Of a DNA stretch of 64,000 nucleotides, positions 1 through 10,996 are shown in pieces; within the stretch, counting starts at the first letter, position 1; every line of letters starts with the position of its first letter. The notes beneath the pieces were generated by a model. It searched no databases, had not been told where the DNA came from, and worked only from the letters and a program-made list of their open reading frames with translations. Position numbers and translations under genes: made by a program. Source of the stretch: Primulina eburnea (Eukaryota; Streptophyta; Magnoliopsida; Lamiales; Gesneriaceae); assembly GCF_022965805.1 (NCBI RefSeq), contig NC_133101.1:20369054-20433053 (forward strand). Reading direction: 5' to 3'.

Positions 1-201
1 GTCAAATCTTTAAGAAATATCTGTCAAAAGAAAGTGAACCGTCTTCCGCACACTTTAGTGGTTCACCTCTTTCGACCGTTTGAAAAGGAAGCATTTCGAA
101 CCGCCTAAAAAACGGTTGAAAATACATTTTAATGAAGAAAATGTGAAAGAGTTCATTCACCCCCCCCCCCCCCCCCCTCTTAACTCTTTCTCGATCCTAA
201 C
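1..201. other. Unassigned flank with an 18-nt poly-C run
   Basis: No gene is recognised here. The stretch contains a short imperfect inverted repeat around the aaccg/cggtt motifs and a run of 18 C at 160-177. It directly abuts the broken end of the E1 3' LTR fragment and shares nothing visible with the corresponding part of the E1 5' LTR, so it is either foreign DNA joined by deletion or the other side of a rearrangement. Confidence 0.4.
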
Positions 202-1026
202 ACCTACAATAAAAAGAAGTTAGCTAAATGAAATGAAATAAAGAAAAACTATACAAAATATAAACAATCTTACTTCACCAAGAATTCATCCTCTTCACAT
301 TGACATAATAGATTTAGCTTGCCATGAGCTTACTTTTGATCAATACTAAAATCATCACTCATAGTTAAGAAAATGAAAGAAAAATATTGGAACTTAGATC
401 TTTGATACATACTCACACTATATTTTACAATGAGATAGAATGATTCTCAAGCTAGCACAATGCCTCTATTTATAGGCCAAATGAGAGAAAGGGTCAAAAA
501 TTTTAATAATGCAATGTAGTTGTAGTTGTAGTTTTTGTCTCCTCCAACTTAAATTCCATGAACCTTCTTTAAATGCTGTGTTCCACGACTTTAAGCACCG
601 AATTTGACTTGGCTCTAAACGGCAAACATGTAAGGAATTGTCTGTAGATGAATTTGGTTAAATATTGAATTATTTATGATTTTTTTACTATAAGCTGGTC
701 ATAGTAAAAGTAAATATGTCCTCCTTTTGATATTTGCACAATTTGATCATCTTAATGAACTTTTTAGGCAATCATGTCTTCTGCAAAGTTGTAGATAATT
801 TCTCAAGGATTCCAAACATATTTGAATCACCTCCATTTGAATTTTATAGCTTGAGTTATCATTATTTTACTAACACGTAGAAAACCTGAAAATAAAACAT
901 ATTTAGTAAGACACTTAAATATAAACAAACAATACTAAAATAATATAATTTTATAATTTTAATGAAAATTAAATTTTAAAATATAGGTTTTAAAATATAA
1001 TAAATTATTAATTTTAAGTTTCATCA
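202..1026 (-). repeat. E1 3' LTR, truncated
   Basis: This is a direct repeat of 10167-10996 with a few percent mismatches. On the minus strand it begins TGATGAAAC at 1026, directly after a G-rich polypurine tract, as a 3' LTR should. Similarity stops at 202, so about half of the 1.6-kb LTR (the part matching 9389-10166) is missing. Confidence 0.85.
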
Positions 1027-1040
1027 CACCCCCCACACTA
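1027..1040 (-). other. E1 polypurine tract
   Basis: On the minus strand a GTGTGGGGGGTG run lies immediately before the TGATGAAAC start of the 3' LTR. This is the expected place for plus-strand DNA priming, and it shows that the DNA between 1027 and the integrase is internal to E1 rather than flanking host DNA. Confidence 0.7.
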
Positions 1041-2530
1041 TCTTATTAATAGTCCCTTAGTAATAAAATAAAATTTATCAGAAAATCACAACCTAGATTC
1101 TTTATTCCTTTTGTATATTCAAATATACAAACATATTCATTTTAAAAACAAAATAATATACTGATTTATATAAATATATATATTTATTTTTACGTCTAAA
1201 ATATTAATATATAATTAGATGTGTTTTTATTATTATTCTTATTTTACATAATATATAAAATAACAATATATATAATTTTTAAATTACTAAATTTTTAATA
1301 ATAATATAGTCGAAAAGATAATTCACACCACCCACCATAACATGTATAATATCAAGAATATAATTGTAAAAGCCTCAACTCCATATATTCTTTCAGGTCA
1401 AAATATTTAATGAATAGCTAGTTTTTACTCATGGAGTTGGAATGAATATTAACTCTCATTGCAAAAGGCTAGTATTAAAGCAGACAATTAAATAAACTAA
1501 TATTGAAAACAAAATAGGAAAATTTACAAAGAATAAAATCTCTTTTCTTTTTTTTAAATAACGTGACTGCAAAATTTTACAATAACATAAAATCTGTTTA
1601 TCCAAACATTCTACCATAAATATCTATATATATAAAAACATTATATAACGGATACATCCTACTACCTTTGAAACTTATCTAGCACAAACAAATCTTTTTG
1701 TTTGTTTGTTTTTTTTAAGATCATTTGATAGTTGTTTTTACAACACATTGATAGTACATCAATCAAATCTAGAAAAAAATAAATTACAATGAGTAAAGTA
1801 CTTTGCAGTCCGTTATTTATTTACTTCTTTTTTTATTTTTTTTCTTTTTTTTGAATAAATATTTTTTTAAGGGATTTATATTCTTGTAATTAACCATTTT
1901 TCAATAATCAATAAAAGTTTATTAATTGTTTTCTCATTTCTCACCACTTACTCACAAAAGATGTGTGAGTATATATTATACTTTTACAAAAAAAATTCTT
2001 TCAGTTATACATGTTAACAACCATACAAACCATATCTTCTAACTATATTCTCATAAAAATTTTAGAAATTATTTTATTTGAAAACACACACAATTATATA
2101 TATAAATATATATAAATAAATAAACACATCTATTATACATTTTATATTAATTGATCAAAAAAATTATTATATATATATATAAATTGGTACATATGAAAAA
2201 CTAATTTTTCTTGTAGTCTGTAATTTGAATATAATGAATATTAAAATCTAATGTATTGTGATTTTCCAATAATTATTAACTAATGTGTCTCAGGTGCATT
2301 TTACTGACACCTTACTCGACATTGAACTAAAAATTATTAATATTATTACTATATAAAAGTATATATTTTTATATTCATATAAAAAAAACTAAGAGGAGGA
2401 GAAGAAGACATTATTCATACCTTAAAAAAACATTAAAACATACCGTTGAATCACAAGTTTTGCATCACATGAATTTTCTTTTCTTACTCTTGGATGTTGG
2501 CCAATTAAGTTGAGATAAGATTCGATCTGG
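1041..2530. other. AT-rich 3' internal region of E1
   Basis: About 1.5 kb of very AT-rich DNA with many A and T runs and TA-rich stretches. I see no ORF, RNA gene or repeat family that I can name. It lies between the polypurine tract and the LOG copy and so belongs to the E1 internal domain by position. Confidence 0.5.
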
Positions 2531-3074
2531 TTAATGACTAAATCCTTGCAGTAAATCAATAAGTTCACCTTCACTTATAGCAGAAACTAACATCCTTCGT
2601 GAAGTTAATGAGAGAAGTCCATGTTCCACAACATCATCAAGAAACGATAACAGTTTATCATAATAATTGTTAACATTTAACGAACCAATTGGCTTATTGT
2701 GGATATTTAATTGTGCCCAGCAAACAATATGAAATATTTCCTCCAAAGTACCGAAACCTCCTGGCAAAGCAATGAAAGCATCTGAATGTTCAATCATTTG
2801 AGTAATTCGTTCATACATGTTGTCCATTTTCATTTCTTCTCCTATTGTTGGTCCAGTAAGATTGGCAAAAGTAATCGGAATAATGTCTAAAACTTCACTT
2901 CCACCTGTATACGCAGCTTTAGCAACTTTTCCCATGAGACCAACTTCACCACCACCATATACCAAATGAATCTTTTTTTTAGCAAGTGTTATTCCAAGCT
3001 TTTCTGCTACTTCTTCATAAATCGAATCTTTTCCTGCCACAAAATACACAAATATTTTTTATTTTATTTACCAT
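2531..3074 (-). pseudogene. LOG-like: LOG-like cytokinin riboside 5'-monophosphate phosphoribohydrolase, intronless, frameshifted
   Basis: LOG enzymes release active cytokinin bases from their riboside 5'-monophosphates in the cytosol. The reading frame shows the family signatures: the glycine-rich VYGGGEVGLMG near residue 30, LTGPTIGEEMK, the active-site PGGFGTLEE near residue 97 and WAQLNIHNKPIG. An ATG at 3074 opens a frame giving ICVFCG, the usual LOG N-terminus, but an extra base in an A run near 3029-3033 shifts it out of frame; the main 172-codon frame is open only from a GTG at 3049. The rest is complete to a TGA at 2531, about the family's usual length. Plant LOG genes normally have several introns; none is present here, which suggests a processed copy. 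It lies inside E1, in E1's orientation. The frameshift argues for a pseudogene. Confidence 0.85.
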
Positions 3075-3224
3075 GGACGTTGACATGTTTAGAAATATAT
3101 TTTCTGTAATTGATAGATCACATCAAATGAATTTATAAAGGTAACACGCCAAAAGTCAATATTTTAACAGGAAATTATTATTAATAAAAAAATAAAAATG
3201 ACATAAAATTAAAACATATATATA

Positions 3225-3920
3225 CAGCGTAGTTGTCATTGTGGCTCACATCTTCCTCTGATTTTACGTTCAGTAACGGCTTCAACGCCTTCTATGAGTC
3301 GAGGATATGCTTTCCATCTAATTTTCTTATAAATTGGCAAACAGGGTCTTTTAACGTCAGTTCCCAAGACAAAATTGTGTGTATATATATATTACTTATC
3401 AAAATAGATGTGTTACTACAATAGGATCTTTGTAAGGCTGATTCCACCGTCCATATTGATATTCCTCATGTTGAAATTGACACCATAGTTTAAGAAGTTC
3501 ATTTTGCACGTACCCACTAGAATGCGTATCAAGAACCTCTAGAAAATTATCCAAAGGCTCTTTACTCAGATCATTCTTAATGAATAAAATTTTATCTTCT
3601 CTATTCATTGATGTCATTCCAACATTTTTGCATTTCCCTTTATAAGTCCACCTTGCACATTTATGACATCCACCTATATGTTTAGCTCTTTGCTTTTTGG
3701 CATATGTGGTTTTACCAAATTCTGGCATATGTCTTAATATTATTTCACTTGCTTCCCCAACCAATCGGACTTTTGCTTCAATTATCAAACGGACATCATT
3801 CGGTATGCCATAAGACATCATCAACCTTAGTCGCTCACATCTAGCTTTATATATTTTTTCAGCACATTATCTGGTAAACAAGCAAAATATTTACGAAGAT
3901 TCACAATACATGCACGCATC
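3225..3920 (-). pseudogene. Unidentified plant gene fragment inside E1
   Basis: A 141-codon frame (3824-3399) reads as real protein: it has a Cys-rich patch GGCHKCARWTYKGKC followed by conserved-looking helices (EPLDNFLEVLDTHSSG). Upstream, after a one-base shift near 3855, the frame continues as KYFACLPDNVLKKYIK. Downstream, after a possible short intron (about 3420-3370), another coding-like stretch reads KDPVCQFIRKLDGKHIL and has an internal stop. I do not recognise the family. The C-x2-C pattern could bind a metal, but no function can be assigned. It has the same orientation as E1 and the LOG copy, 150 bases upstream of LOG, so it may have been captured by the same element. Frameshift and stop suggest it is dead. 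Confidence 0.5.
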
Positions 3921-4060
3921 CATATTATTATATATATTTCAATTATTTTGGGAAAACTGAAGAAACCGACTTAGATAGTCACGGAGTACCGTTATCCGCC
4001 ACTTAACGTGGAAATGAACTAGAATCTGCAAAAACAGAATATGAAAATATCAAACAACTA

Positions 4061-5250
4061 TTATGGATCATATAAAGGCATAAACTCATCATTAAGAATT
4101 TCATTTTCTATAAAAGGCTTAAGTCTTTGCCCATTAACTTTAAACACATCATTATTTTTAGGATTTTCAATATCAACAGCACCATGAGGATAAACAAATT
4201 TAACTATAAATGGTCCTGACCATCTCGATCTTAATTTTCCTGGAAATAAATGCAAACGAGAATTATAAAGTAAAACTTTTTGTCCAATTTCAAATGACTT
4301 TCTCATAATATTTTTATCATGAAAGGCTTTAGTTTTATCTTTATAAATCTTTGAATTTTCATATGCATCATTTCTTAATTCTTCAAGTTCATTTAATTGC
4401 AATTTTCTTAATTTAGATGCATCATCTAAATTAATATTAAATGCTTTAATTGCCCAATAAGCTTTATGTTCAAGTTCAACCGGTAAATGACAATGCTTAC
4501 CAAAAACTAACCTATATGGTGACATCCCTAATGATATTTTAAATACAGTTCTATATGCCCATAATGCATCAATTAATCTTAAAGACCAATCTTTTTGAGT
4601 TGGATTAACTGTTTTTTCTAAAATTTGTTTTATTTCTCTATTTACAAGTTCAACTTGACCATTACTTGAGGATGATATGGGGTAGATACTTTATGTGTAA
4701 TGCCATATTTTCTTAACAAAGAAGAAAATGATTTATTTATAAAATGACTTCCCCCATCACTAATTATTGCTCTAGGTATTCCAAATCGGCTAAAAATATT
4801 TTCTTTTAAAAATTTTATAATAACTTTATGATCATTAGTTCTACATGCAATTGCTTCAATCCATTTTGAAACATAATCAACAGCGACTAAAATGTTAAAT
4901 CCAAAAGATAATGGAAATGGACCCATAAAATTTATCCCCCCAACTATCAAATATTTCAATAATTATGATTGGATTTAAAGGCATCATGTTTCGTTTTGAA
5001 ATTGATCCCATCTTTGACAGTTTTCACAAGATTTGCAAAATAAATGCGTATATTTGAATAAAGACGCCCAATAAAATCCACATTGTAAGATTTTTGTAGC
5101 TGTTTTATTGGATGAAAAATGAGCTCCACATGCTTTAGAATGACAAAATTTAATAACATTACTTACTTCATTGTCGGGTATGCATCGTCGAAAAATTTGG
5201 TCAGGACAATACTTAAACAAGTAAGGATCATCCCAATAAAATTTTTTAAC
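4061..5250 (-). pseudogene. E1 integrase (broken)
   Basis: The H2C2 zinc-binding part is seen as CHSKACGAHFSSNKT and CKSCENCQR (about 5160-5000). The core follows at 4959-4642 with [22 protein letters not shown] and ISDGGSHF, and the C-terminal GPF region ([20 protein letters not shown]) lies at 4525-4061. The first catalytic Asp of the usual GIDFMGPFP is Asn here, and the frame shifts in the segment that should hold the catalytic Glu (YHPQVMVK in place of YHPQ.NGQ.E). Integration by this copy's own enzyme is therefore not possible. Confidence 0.85.
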
Positions 5251-5995
5251 TTCTATCAAGAATTTATTCTTATCCCGTGAATTCCAATGAGAAGGCATTT
5301 TATTTGTCACAAGAAAATTTACAATGTTGGCAAACCACGGCATAATAGTAGTATAAAACAATTGATCATCTGGAAAATTTTCATTTATTGGTAATTCATT
5401 ATGATATGATTTAGTCATTATTCTAGATAAATGATCTGCTACGACATTTTCTTTTCCTTTTTATCTTTAATTATAATATCAAATTATTGTAATAATAAAA
5501 TCCACCGTATTAATCTTGGCTTAACATCTTGTTTATTTGATAAATATTTTTGGGCAGAATGATCAATGTAAACAATAGTAGTAGAACTAATTAAATAAGA
5601 TCGAAATTTATCTAATGCAAATACTACTGAAAGTAATTCTTTTTCTGTAGTTGAATAATTTATTTGAGCACTATTTAAGGTTCTACTAGCATAATAGATT
5701 GCATAAGGTTTTCCTTCTTTTCTTTGTCCTCACACAGCTCCTATAGTATAATCACTTGCATCACACATTAATTCAAATGGTAAAGACCAATCTGGAGGTT
5801 GTAAAATAGGTGATTTAATTAAAAGATTAATTATTTTTTTAAAATCATTTTCACATTTCTGAGTCCATTCAAATTGTGTATCTTTTGTTAAAAGATTTGA
5901 AATTGGTTTAGATATTACACTGAAGATTTTTATAAATCTTCTATAAAATCCTGCATGACCCAAGAATGATCGAACTTCTTTAACCGTTTTGGTGA
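5251..5995 (-). pseudogene. E1 RNase H domain (broken)
   Basis: The RT thumb/RNase H boundary reads GHAGFYRRFIKIFSVISKPI, then LPFELMCDASDYTIGAV (catalytic Asp region) and, after a stop at 5730, [20 protein letters not shown] and a VVADHLSRI tail near 5440. It is the typical Ty3/gypsy RNase H, between RT and integrase. At least two stops interrupt it. Confidence 0.8.
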
Positions 5996-6846
5996 TGTTA
6001 AATTAGCAATAACATCAACTTTGGCTTTATCAACTTCAATTCCTTTTTCAGATATCACATGTCCTAAAACAATCCCAGATTTAACCATATAAGACAGTTT
6101 TCAAATGAGTTTCCAAAAACAGTTATATCATCCATAAAAACTTCTACAAATTCTTCAATCATATCACTGAAAATACTTAACATGCATCTTTGAAAAGTAG
6201 CCGGAGCAATACATAAACCAAATGAAATTCTTTTAAATGCAAAAGTTCCAAAAGAACAAGTGAAAGTAGTTTTTTCTTGATCTTATAATGATATAGGTAT
6301 TTGATAATACCCTGGATACCCATCAAGAAAACAGTAATAAGAATTATCTGCTACTTTTTCTAGAATTTGATCTAAAAATGGTAGTAGGAAATGATCTTTT
6401 CTAGTTGCATCATTTAATTTTCTATAATCAATACACATACGCCAACTAGATGGAATCCTAGCTTGTAATAACTCTCCTTTTTCATTTTTTATTACAGTGA
6501 TGCCTGACTTTTTAGGTACTACTTGTGTTTGACTTACTCATTTACTATCTGAGATTGGATAAATAATTCCAGCATCTAATAATTTTAATACTTCATTCTT
6601 AACAACTTCCTTCATATGTGGATTTAACTTTCTTTGTAGTTGTTGATATGTTTTAGCATTTTCTTCCAAGTGAATTCTATGTGTGCAAATTAAAGGATTT
6701 ATACCTTTTATATCTTTCAAATTCCATCCAATTGCATTTTTATATTTTTTAAGTAAGATAATTAAATCTTCTTCTTGATTTGGTAAAAGAGTGGAAGAAA
6801 TTACAACAGGGCATGTTTTATTTTTACCAAGAAATACATATTTCAA
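5996..6846 (-). pseudogene. E1 reverse transcriptase (broken)
   Basis: The N-terminal part is an open frame at 6846-6538 (AIGWNLKDIKGINPLICTH, KEVLKLLDAGIIYPISDS). After a stop at 6538 it continues through WRMCIDYRKLNDATRKDHF and, near 6130, the catalytic box VFMDDITVFG (Y/F-M-D-D). Stops occur near 6283 and 6105, and the frame decays after the catalytic box. The minus strand copies RNA into DNA in an intact relative; this copy cannot be translated through. Confidence 0.85.
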
Positions 6847-6995
6847 TTCTAATGCTAAAATTTTTAATTCACGTTTTGTATTATCATCTTCTGTAAAATT
6901 ATTTTCAGACTCAAAACTTTCAATTGAAAAAACTCAGATTTTTGATTTCTTTCTTGTATATTTTCTTCCACAATTGTTTCTATTTCATTATCATA

Positions 6996-7400
6996 TTAAT
7001 TTTCATTTTCATTTATACTTGGTTGTTTACATAAATTGAACACATTAAGTTCTAGAGTCATATTTCCAAAAGACAATTTCATTATTCCTTTTTGACAATT
7101 AATTAAAGTATTTGAAGTTGCTAGAAATGGTCGTCTCAATATTACTGGAGTTTCATTATGTACTTCTATTGGTTGTGTATCCAAGACAATAAAATCTACA
7201 GGATATATGAATTTATCAACTTGAACCAACACATCTTCTACAATACCTCTAGGTATTTTGATTGATCTATCCGCCAGTAAGAGAGTAACAGAAGTGAGTT
7301 TTAATTCACCTAAATTAAGTTTTTTCATAAACTGAATAAGGAAGTAAATTCACACTTGCTCCCAAATCTAACAAAGCTTTTTTAATTTTATTTTCTCCAA
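6996..7400 (-). pseudogene. E1 aspartic protease (broken)
   Basis: Upstream of the main frame (7328-6996) the minus strand encodes ALLDLGASVNLLPYS near 7375-7335. This is the DLGAS active site typical of the Athila branch. A six-A run at 7320-7325 puts it out of frame with the following KLNLGELKLTSVTLLLADRS. The body (VDFIVLD..., PVILRRPFLATS) matches retroviral-type protease flaps. It would cut the gag-pol polyprotein in an intact element. Confidence 0.75.
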
Positions 7401-7624
7401 TAAAACATGAAATTGTTGGACAATCAGGATCTTTATATTTTAAACTTGAATTATTTTGTAGAATAGAACTTACTTATTCAGCCAATAATGCTTTCTTTTT
7501 CACATGCAATTTTGTCTTCACAGTACATAAGTCTTCAAAAATTTTGCATAGGAAGGACTTGTTTAATAGCATCTAATAATGGAATACTATCTTTACTTGT
7601 TTAAAAACTTCATAGATATCAGAA

Positions 7625-9140
7625 TCACTTTTTTTGTTTTTTATGATTTGTTAATGCTTGAGGAAATGGTGGAGGTTTATTTGACTCATTTACTATTTCA
7701 GATGATTTATCATTCACCATATTATTCTTACAATTTAAGGTATCATCATTTTCAAAAGCATCAGGATTATCATCCTTACTCTTTGATTTTAAATGATCCT
7801 TGTTTTCATTACTATATGGATCATTAACTATTTTACCACTTCTAAGGGTAATAACAGATTTTATTTGATCAATTTTTTCATTTTTTAATTCTTGATTTTG
7901 ATTTTTAGGATTAGGTTGAGGTTGAGATGAAAATTTTCCTTTTTCATGAATATTAAGTGCAGATGCAAATTTTGCAAGAGTTTCTTTCAAATCACTCATA
8001 GATTGACTGTTTTGAATATTGATAGAATCTTGCTTTTGGATAAATGCATGAATTACATCTTCAAAGTTTTTTCTTGGAGGTGTAACATAAGGAATATAAC
8101 CTTGATGATTTTGATTATTTTGAAAATATTTTTGTAAGGGTTGTGCATTATTATCATTCCTCCAACTAAAATTAGGATTTCATTCAAGATTATATGATTG
8201 TGAAAAATGATCTAATATTGGTTTTTTATAATTGTTAACATAATTTGCTTGTTCATGGAGACATTCTTTAAATGAAGGTAATGTTGGACAATCTTTTGTA
8301 GAATGATCATGTGTATCACATATATGACAAACAATTTCTTGAATACTTTTTAATTGACCACTCTTTTTCATTTCTAATGAATCAATTTTTCTTGCTAAAG
8401 ATGCAAGTTTAGCTTGAATATCTATATCATTTTTAAGATTATAGATACCACCCCCATTTGTTGAATTATTGATTTTAGTTGTTGGTGGTTCTATTGTGCC
8501 TATATTATCCCAATTTTGAGCATTTTCTGCTAATGAATCCAAATAATCCATAGCTTCATTTGGGTTTTTATCTTCAAAAGTTCCATTACACATGAATTCT
8601 ATCATTTGCCTATCTTTAGGTATAAGATCCTCATAAAAGTGAGAAATTATTCTCCATGTTTCAAAACCATGATGTGGGCATGTATTAAGTAATTCTTTAT
8701 ATCTATCCCAACATTGATAAAATGTTTCTCCTTTTTTTTGAGAAAAAAGTTGTAATTTGTCTTTTAAAAGAGTTTGTTCTATGGGAAGGGAAAAACTTTT
8801 TGAGAAATTGTTATTGCATTTCTTCCCATGATCTTATTGAACTTGATCTTAAATTTTGTAGCCATGTTTTAGCTTTATCTTTTAAAGAAAAAGGGAAAAG
8901 CTTTAATCGAACTATATCCATGCTACAATTTTGATCATTATAAGTGTTACAAACTTCCTCAAATTCTCTTAAATGTAAATATGGATTTTCAGAATCTAAG
9001 CCATGAAAATTTAGTAAAAGTTTAATAATTTGAGGTTTAAAGTTTAAATTAGATGCATCAAGAGGAAAAACTAAATAAGATGGGACACTAGTTCTAATAG
9101 GATTCATATGATGCCTAAGTGTTTTTAATTGATCATGTTC

Positions 9141-9211
<71 letters not shown>

Positions 9212-9236
9212 CTTGATTATTTGAATTATCATCCAT
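7625..9236 (-). pseudogene. E1 gag (broken, with poly-Asn expansion)
   Basis: The capsid-like domain (9236-8811) includes HGLDSENPYLHLREFEEVCN and LKLFPFSLKDKAKTWL, the Athila-type gag core. After frame changes, 8605-8180 continues and includes a CCHC knuckle (CHICDTHDHSTKDC), and 7999-7625 is a charged tail. The N-terminus (residues about 11-30) is a run of Asn encoded by an ATT/TTA microsatellite at 9145-9210. A 24-base GC-poor stretch between frames holds stops. The protein would package the RNA into virus-like particles. Confidence 0.8.
9145..9210. repeat. (TTA)n microsatellite in E1 gag
   Basis: About 21 uninterrupted TTA units on the plus strand read as AAT codons on the minus strand, so the expansion adds asparagines to gag without shifting its frame. 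Confidence 0.95.
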
Positions 9237-9363
9237 GTTTAAATTATTTTCAGATACTCGAATAAGTCTACCACTTTTTTATGACTCCAAATACTCATAC
9301 AAGTAAAAACAACACAATACTAATAAATAAAACATAAATAACAAATATAAACGTAATTTATAC

Positions 9364-9383
9364 CTCCCCGGAAACGGCGCAAA
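9364..9383 (-). other. E1 primer binding site
   Basis: The minus strand reads TGCGCCGTTTCCGGGGAGG just after the ...AGTAGCA end of the LTR, close to the TGGCGCCGTTGCCGGGGA primer site common in Athila/Tat elements. The position fixes the 5' LTR end at 9389. Confidence 0.8.
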
Positions 9384-9388
9384 AAACT

Positions 9389-10996
9389 TGCTACTACTTA
9401 AATTATAATTCACCCAAGTGTAGGTTGTCTGCAAGTAATATATTTCGTTAGTACGAGATTGATCCACGGAGAGGTTATTTTTAGTTTAAAATTATTAATT
9501 TATAAATTACCAAATTCATGAATGAAGTTTACAAATTATAAATTTTGTCAAGGCTCAAGAATTTATTCTTTGTTTATGTAATATTTTTTAACTAAAAGTA
9601 AAACAAAAGAAACCACCATAAATAATGGTTCCAAGAAAAATTAAATAATTAAACACACATAAAATATAATATAGTCCCCACTATAGAAAATACCGAATTA
9701 ACCGATATTTTATATATGATACCTATGATTATATATATAACTATATAAATATATAACTGCAAAAAGTAAATGTTAAATTAAATCATTATATTTCATTTAG
9801 AACAACGGGCAGAGCCACGCTATTGCCTAAATGAAATATAGGATTTAATAAATTAGTTGCGATAAAGTAAAAGTTAGTTGCGATAAAGTAAAAGTTAGAT
9901 GCAAAAAATAAAAATTAGTTGCGATAAAGTAAATGCTAGATTGTTAGATCATAATATTGCATTTAGAACAACCGGCAGAGCCACGCTATCGACTAAATGA
10001 AATATATGATATAATTATATAAATATACATATATATATATAATATAACAATAATAATAATTGATGAAATATTTATTGTATCAAAATTAAACAACAAATCA
10101 AGATAACCACCTCAATGGTATCAAGCATTTGATGTAAATTGATAACAACAAATAATTCATTTTTATACCTACAATAAAAAGAAGTTAGCTAAATGAAATG
10201 AAATAAAGAAAGACTATACAAAATATAAACAATCTTACTTCACCAAAAATTCATCCTCTTCACCTTGACATAATAGATTTAGCTTGTCATGAGCTTACTT
10301 TTGATTAATATTAAAATCATCACTCATAGATAAGAAAATGAAAGAAAAATATTGGAACTTAGATCTTTGATACTCACTCACACTATATTTTACAATTAGA
10401 TAGAATGATTCTCAAGCTATCACAATGCCTCTATTTATAGGCTAAATGAGAGAAATGGTCAAAAACTTTAATAATGCTATGTTGTTGTAATAGTAGTTTT
10501 TGTCTCCTCCAACTTCAATTCCATGGCCCTTCTTTCAATGCTGTGTTCCACGACTTTAAGCACCGAATTTGACTTGGCTCTAAACGGCAATCTGTAGATG
10601 AATTTGGCCACTTGGTTCATCTCATTTGATTAATATTGAATTATTTATATTTTTTTACTATAAGCTGGTCATAGTAAAAGTAAATCTGTCCTCCTTTTGA
10701 TATTTGCACAATTTGATCATCTTAATGAACTTTTTAGGCAATCATATCTTCTGCAAAGTTGTAGATAATTTCTCATGGATTCCAAACATATTTGAATCAC
10801 CTCCATTTGAATTTTGTAGCTTGAGTTATCATTATTTTAGCAACACGTAGAAAACCTGAAAATAAAACATATTTAGTAAGACACTTAAATATAAACAAAT
10901 AATACTAAAATAACATAATTTTATAATTTTAATGAAACTTAAATTTTAAAATATAGGTTTTAACATATAATAAATTATTAATTTTAAGTTTCATCA
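9389..10996 (-). repeat. E1 5' LTR
   Basis: The 1608-bp LTR runs TGATGAAAC (10996) to AGTAGCA (9389) on the minus strand, with TG...CA ends. Half of it (10167-10996) is repeated at 202-1026. It contains a duplicated motif with gcagagccacgctat at about 9798-9839 and 9960-10003, and three short units with gttgcgataaagta at 9854-9944. Confidence 0.85.
9798..10003. repeat. Duplicated motifs inside E1 LTR
   Basis: A 45-bp motif with core gcagagccacgctat occurs twice, 162 bases apart. Between the copies lie three short units containing gttgcgataaagta, each preceded by ttagtt or similar. Confidence 0.8.

Larger units (their letters stand above)
202..10996 (-). mobile_element. E1: Athila-like Ty3/gypsy LTR retrotransposon, with captured genes
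   Basis: On the minus strand the order is 5' LTR (9389-10996), PBS, gag, protease, RT, RNase H, integrase (to 4061), about 3 kb of extra internal DNA, a polypurine tract, and a 3' LTR fragment (202-1026). The lineage call rests on the gag (residues like HGLDSENPYLHLREFEEVCN), the DLGAS-type protease site, the GCGCCGTTTCCGGGGA primer site and a 1.6-kb LTR. All coding parts carry stops or frameshifts. The GGGTG at 10997-11001 may be one copy of the target duplication; the other side is lost with the truncated 3' LTR. Athila elements often carry an env-like ORF after integrase; here that position holds a LOG copy and another gene fragment. Confidence 0.85.

Noticed and set aside
2531..3049. LOG frame as an ordinary host gene
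   Set aside because: It has no ATG in frame, no introns, and lies between E1 integrase and the E1 polypurine tract/3' LTR, so a captured pseudogene is more likely.
3233..3424. Plus-strand ORF
   Set aside because: Antisense to the better coding-like minus-strand stretch and without recognisable motifs.
10117..10128. TGGTATCAAGC as a plus-strand Met-tRNA primer site
   Set aside because: It lies within the E1 5' LTR, on the wrong strand, and matches only in part; the real E1 primer site is at 9364-9383.
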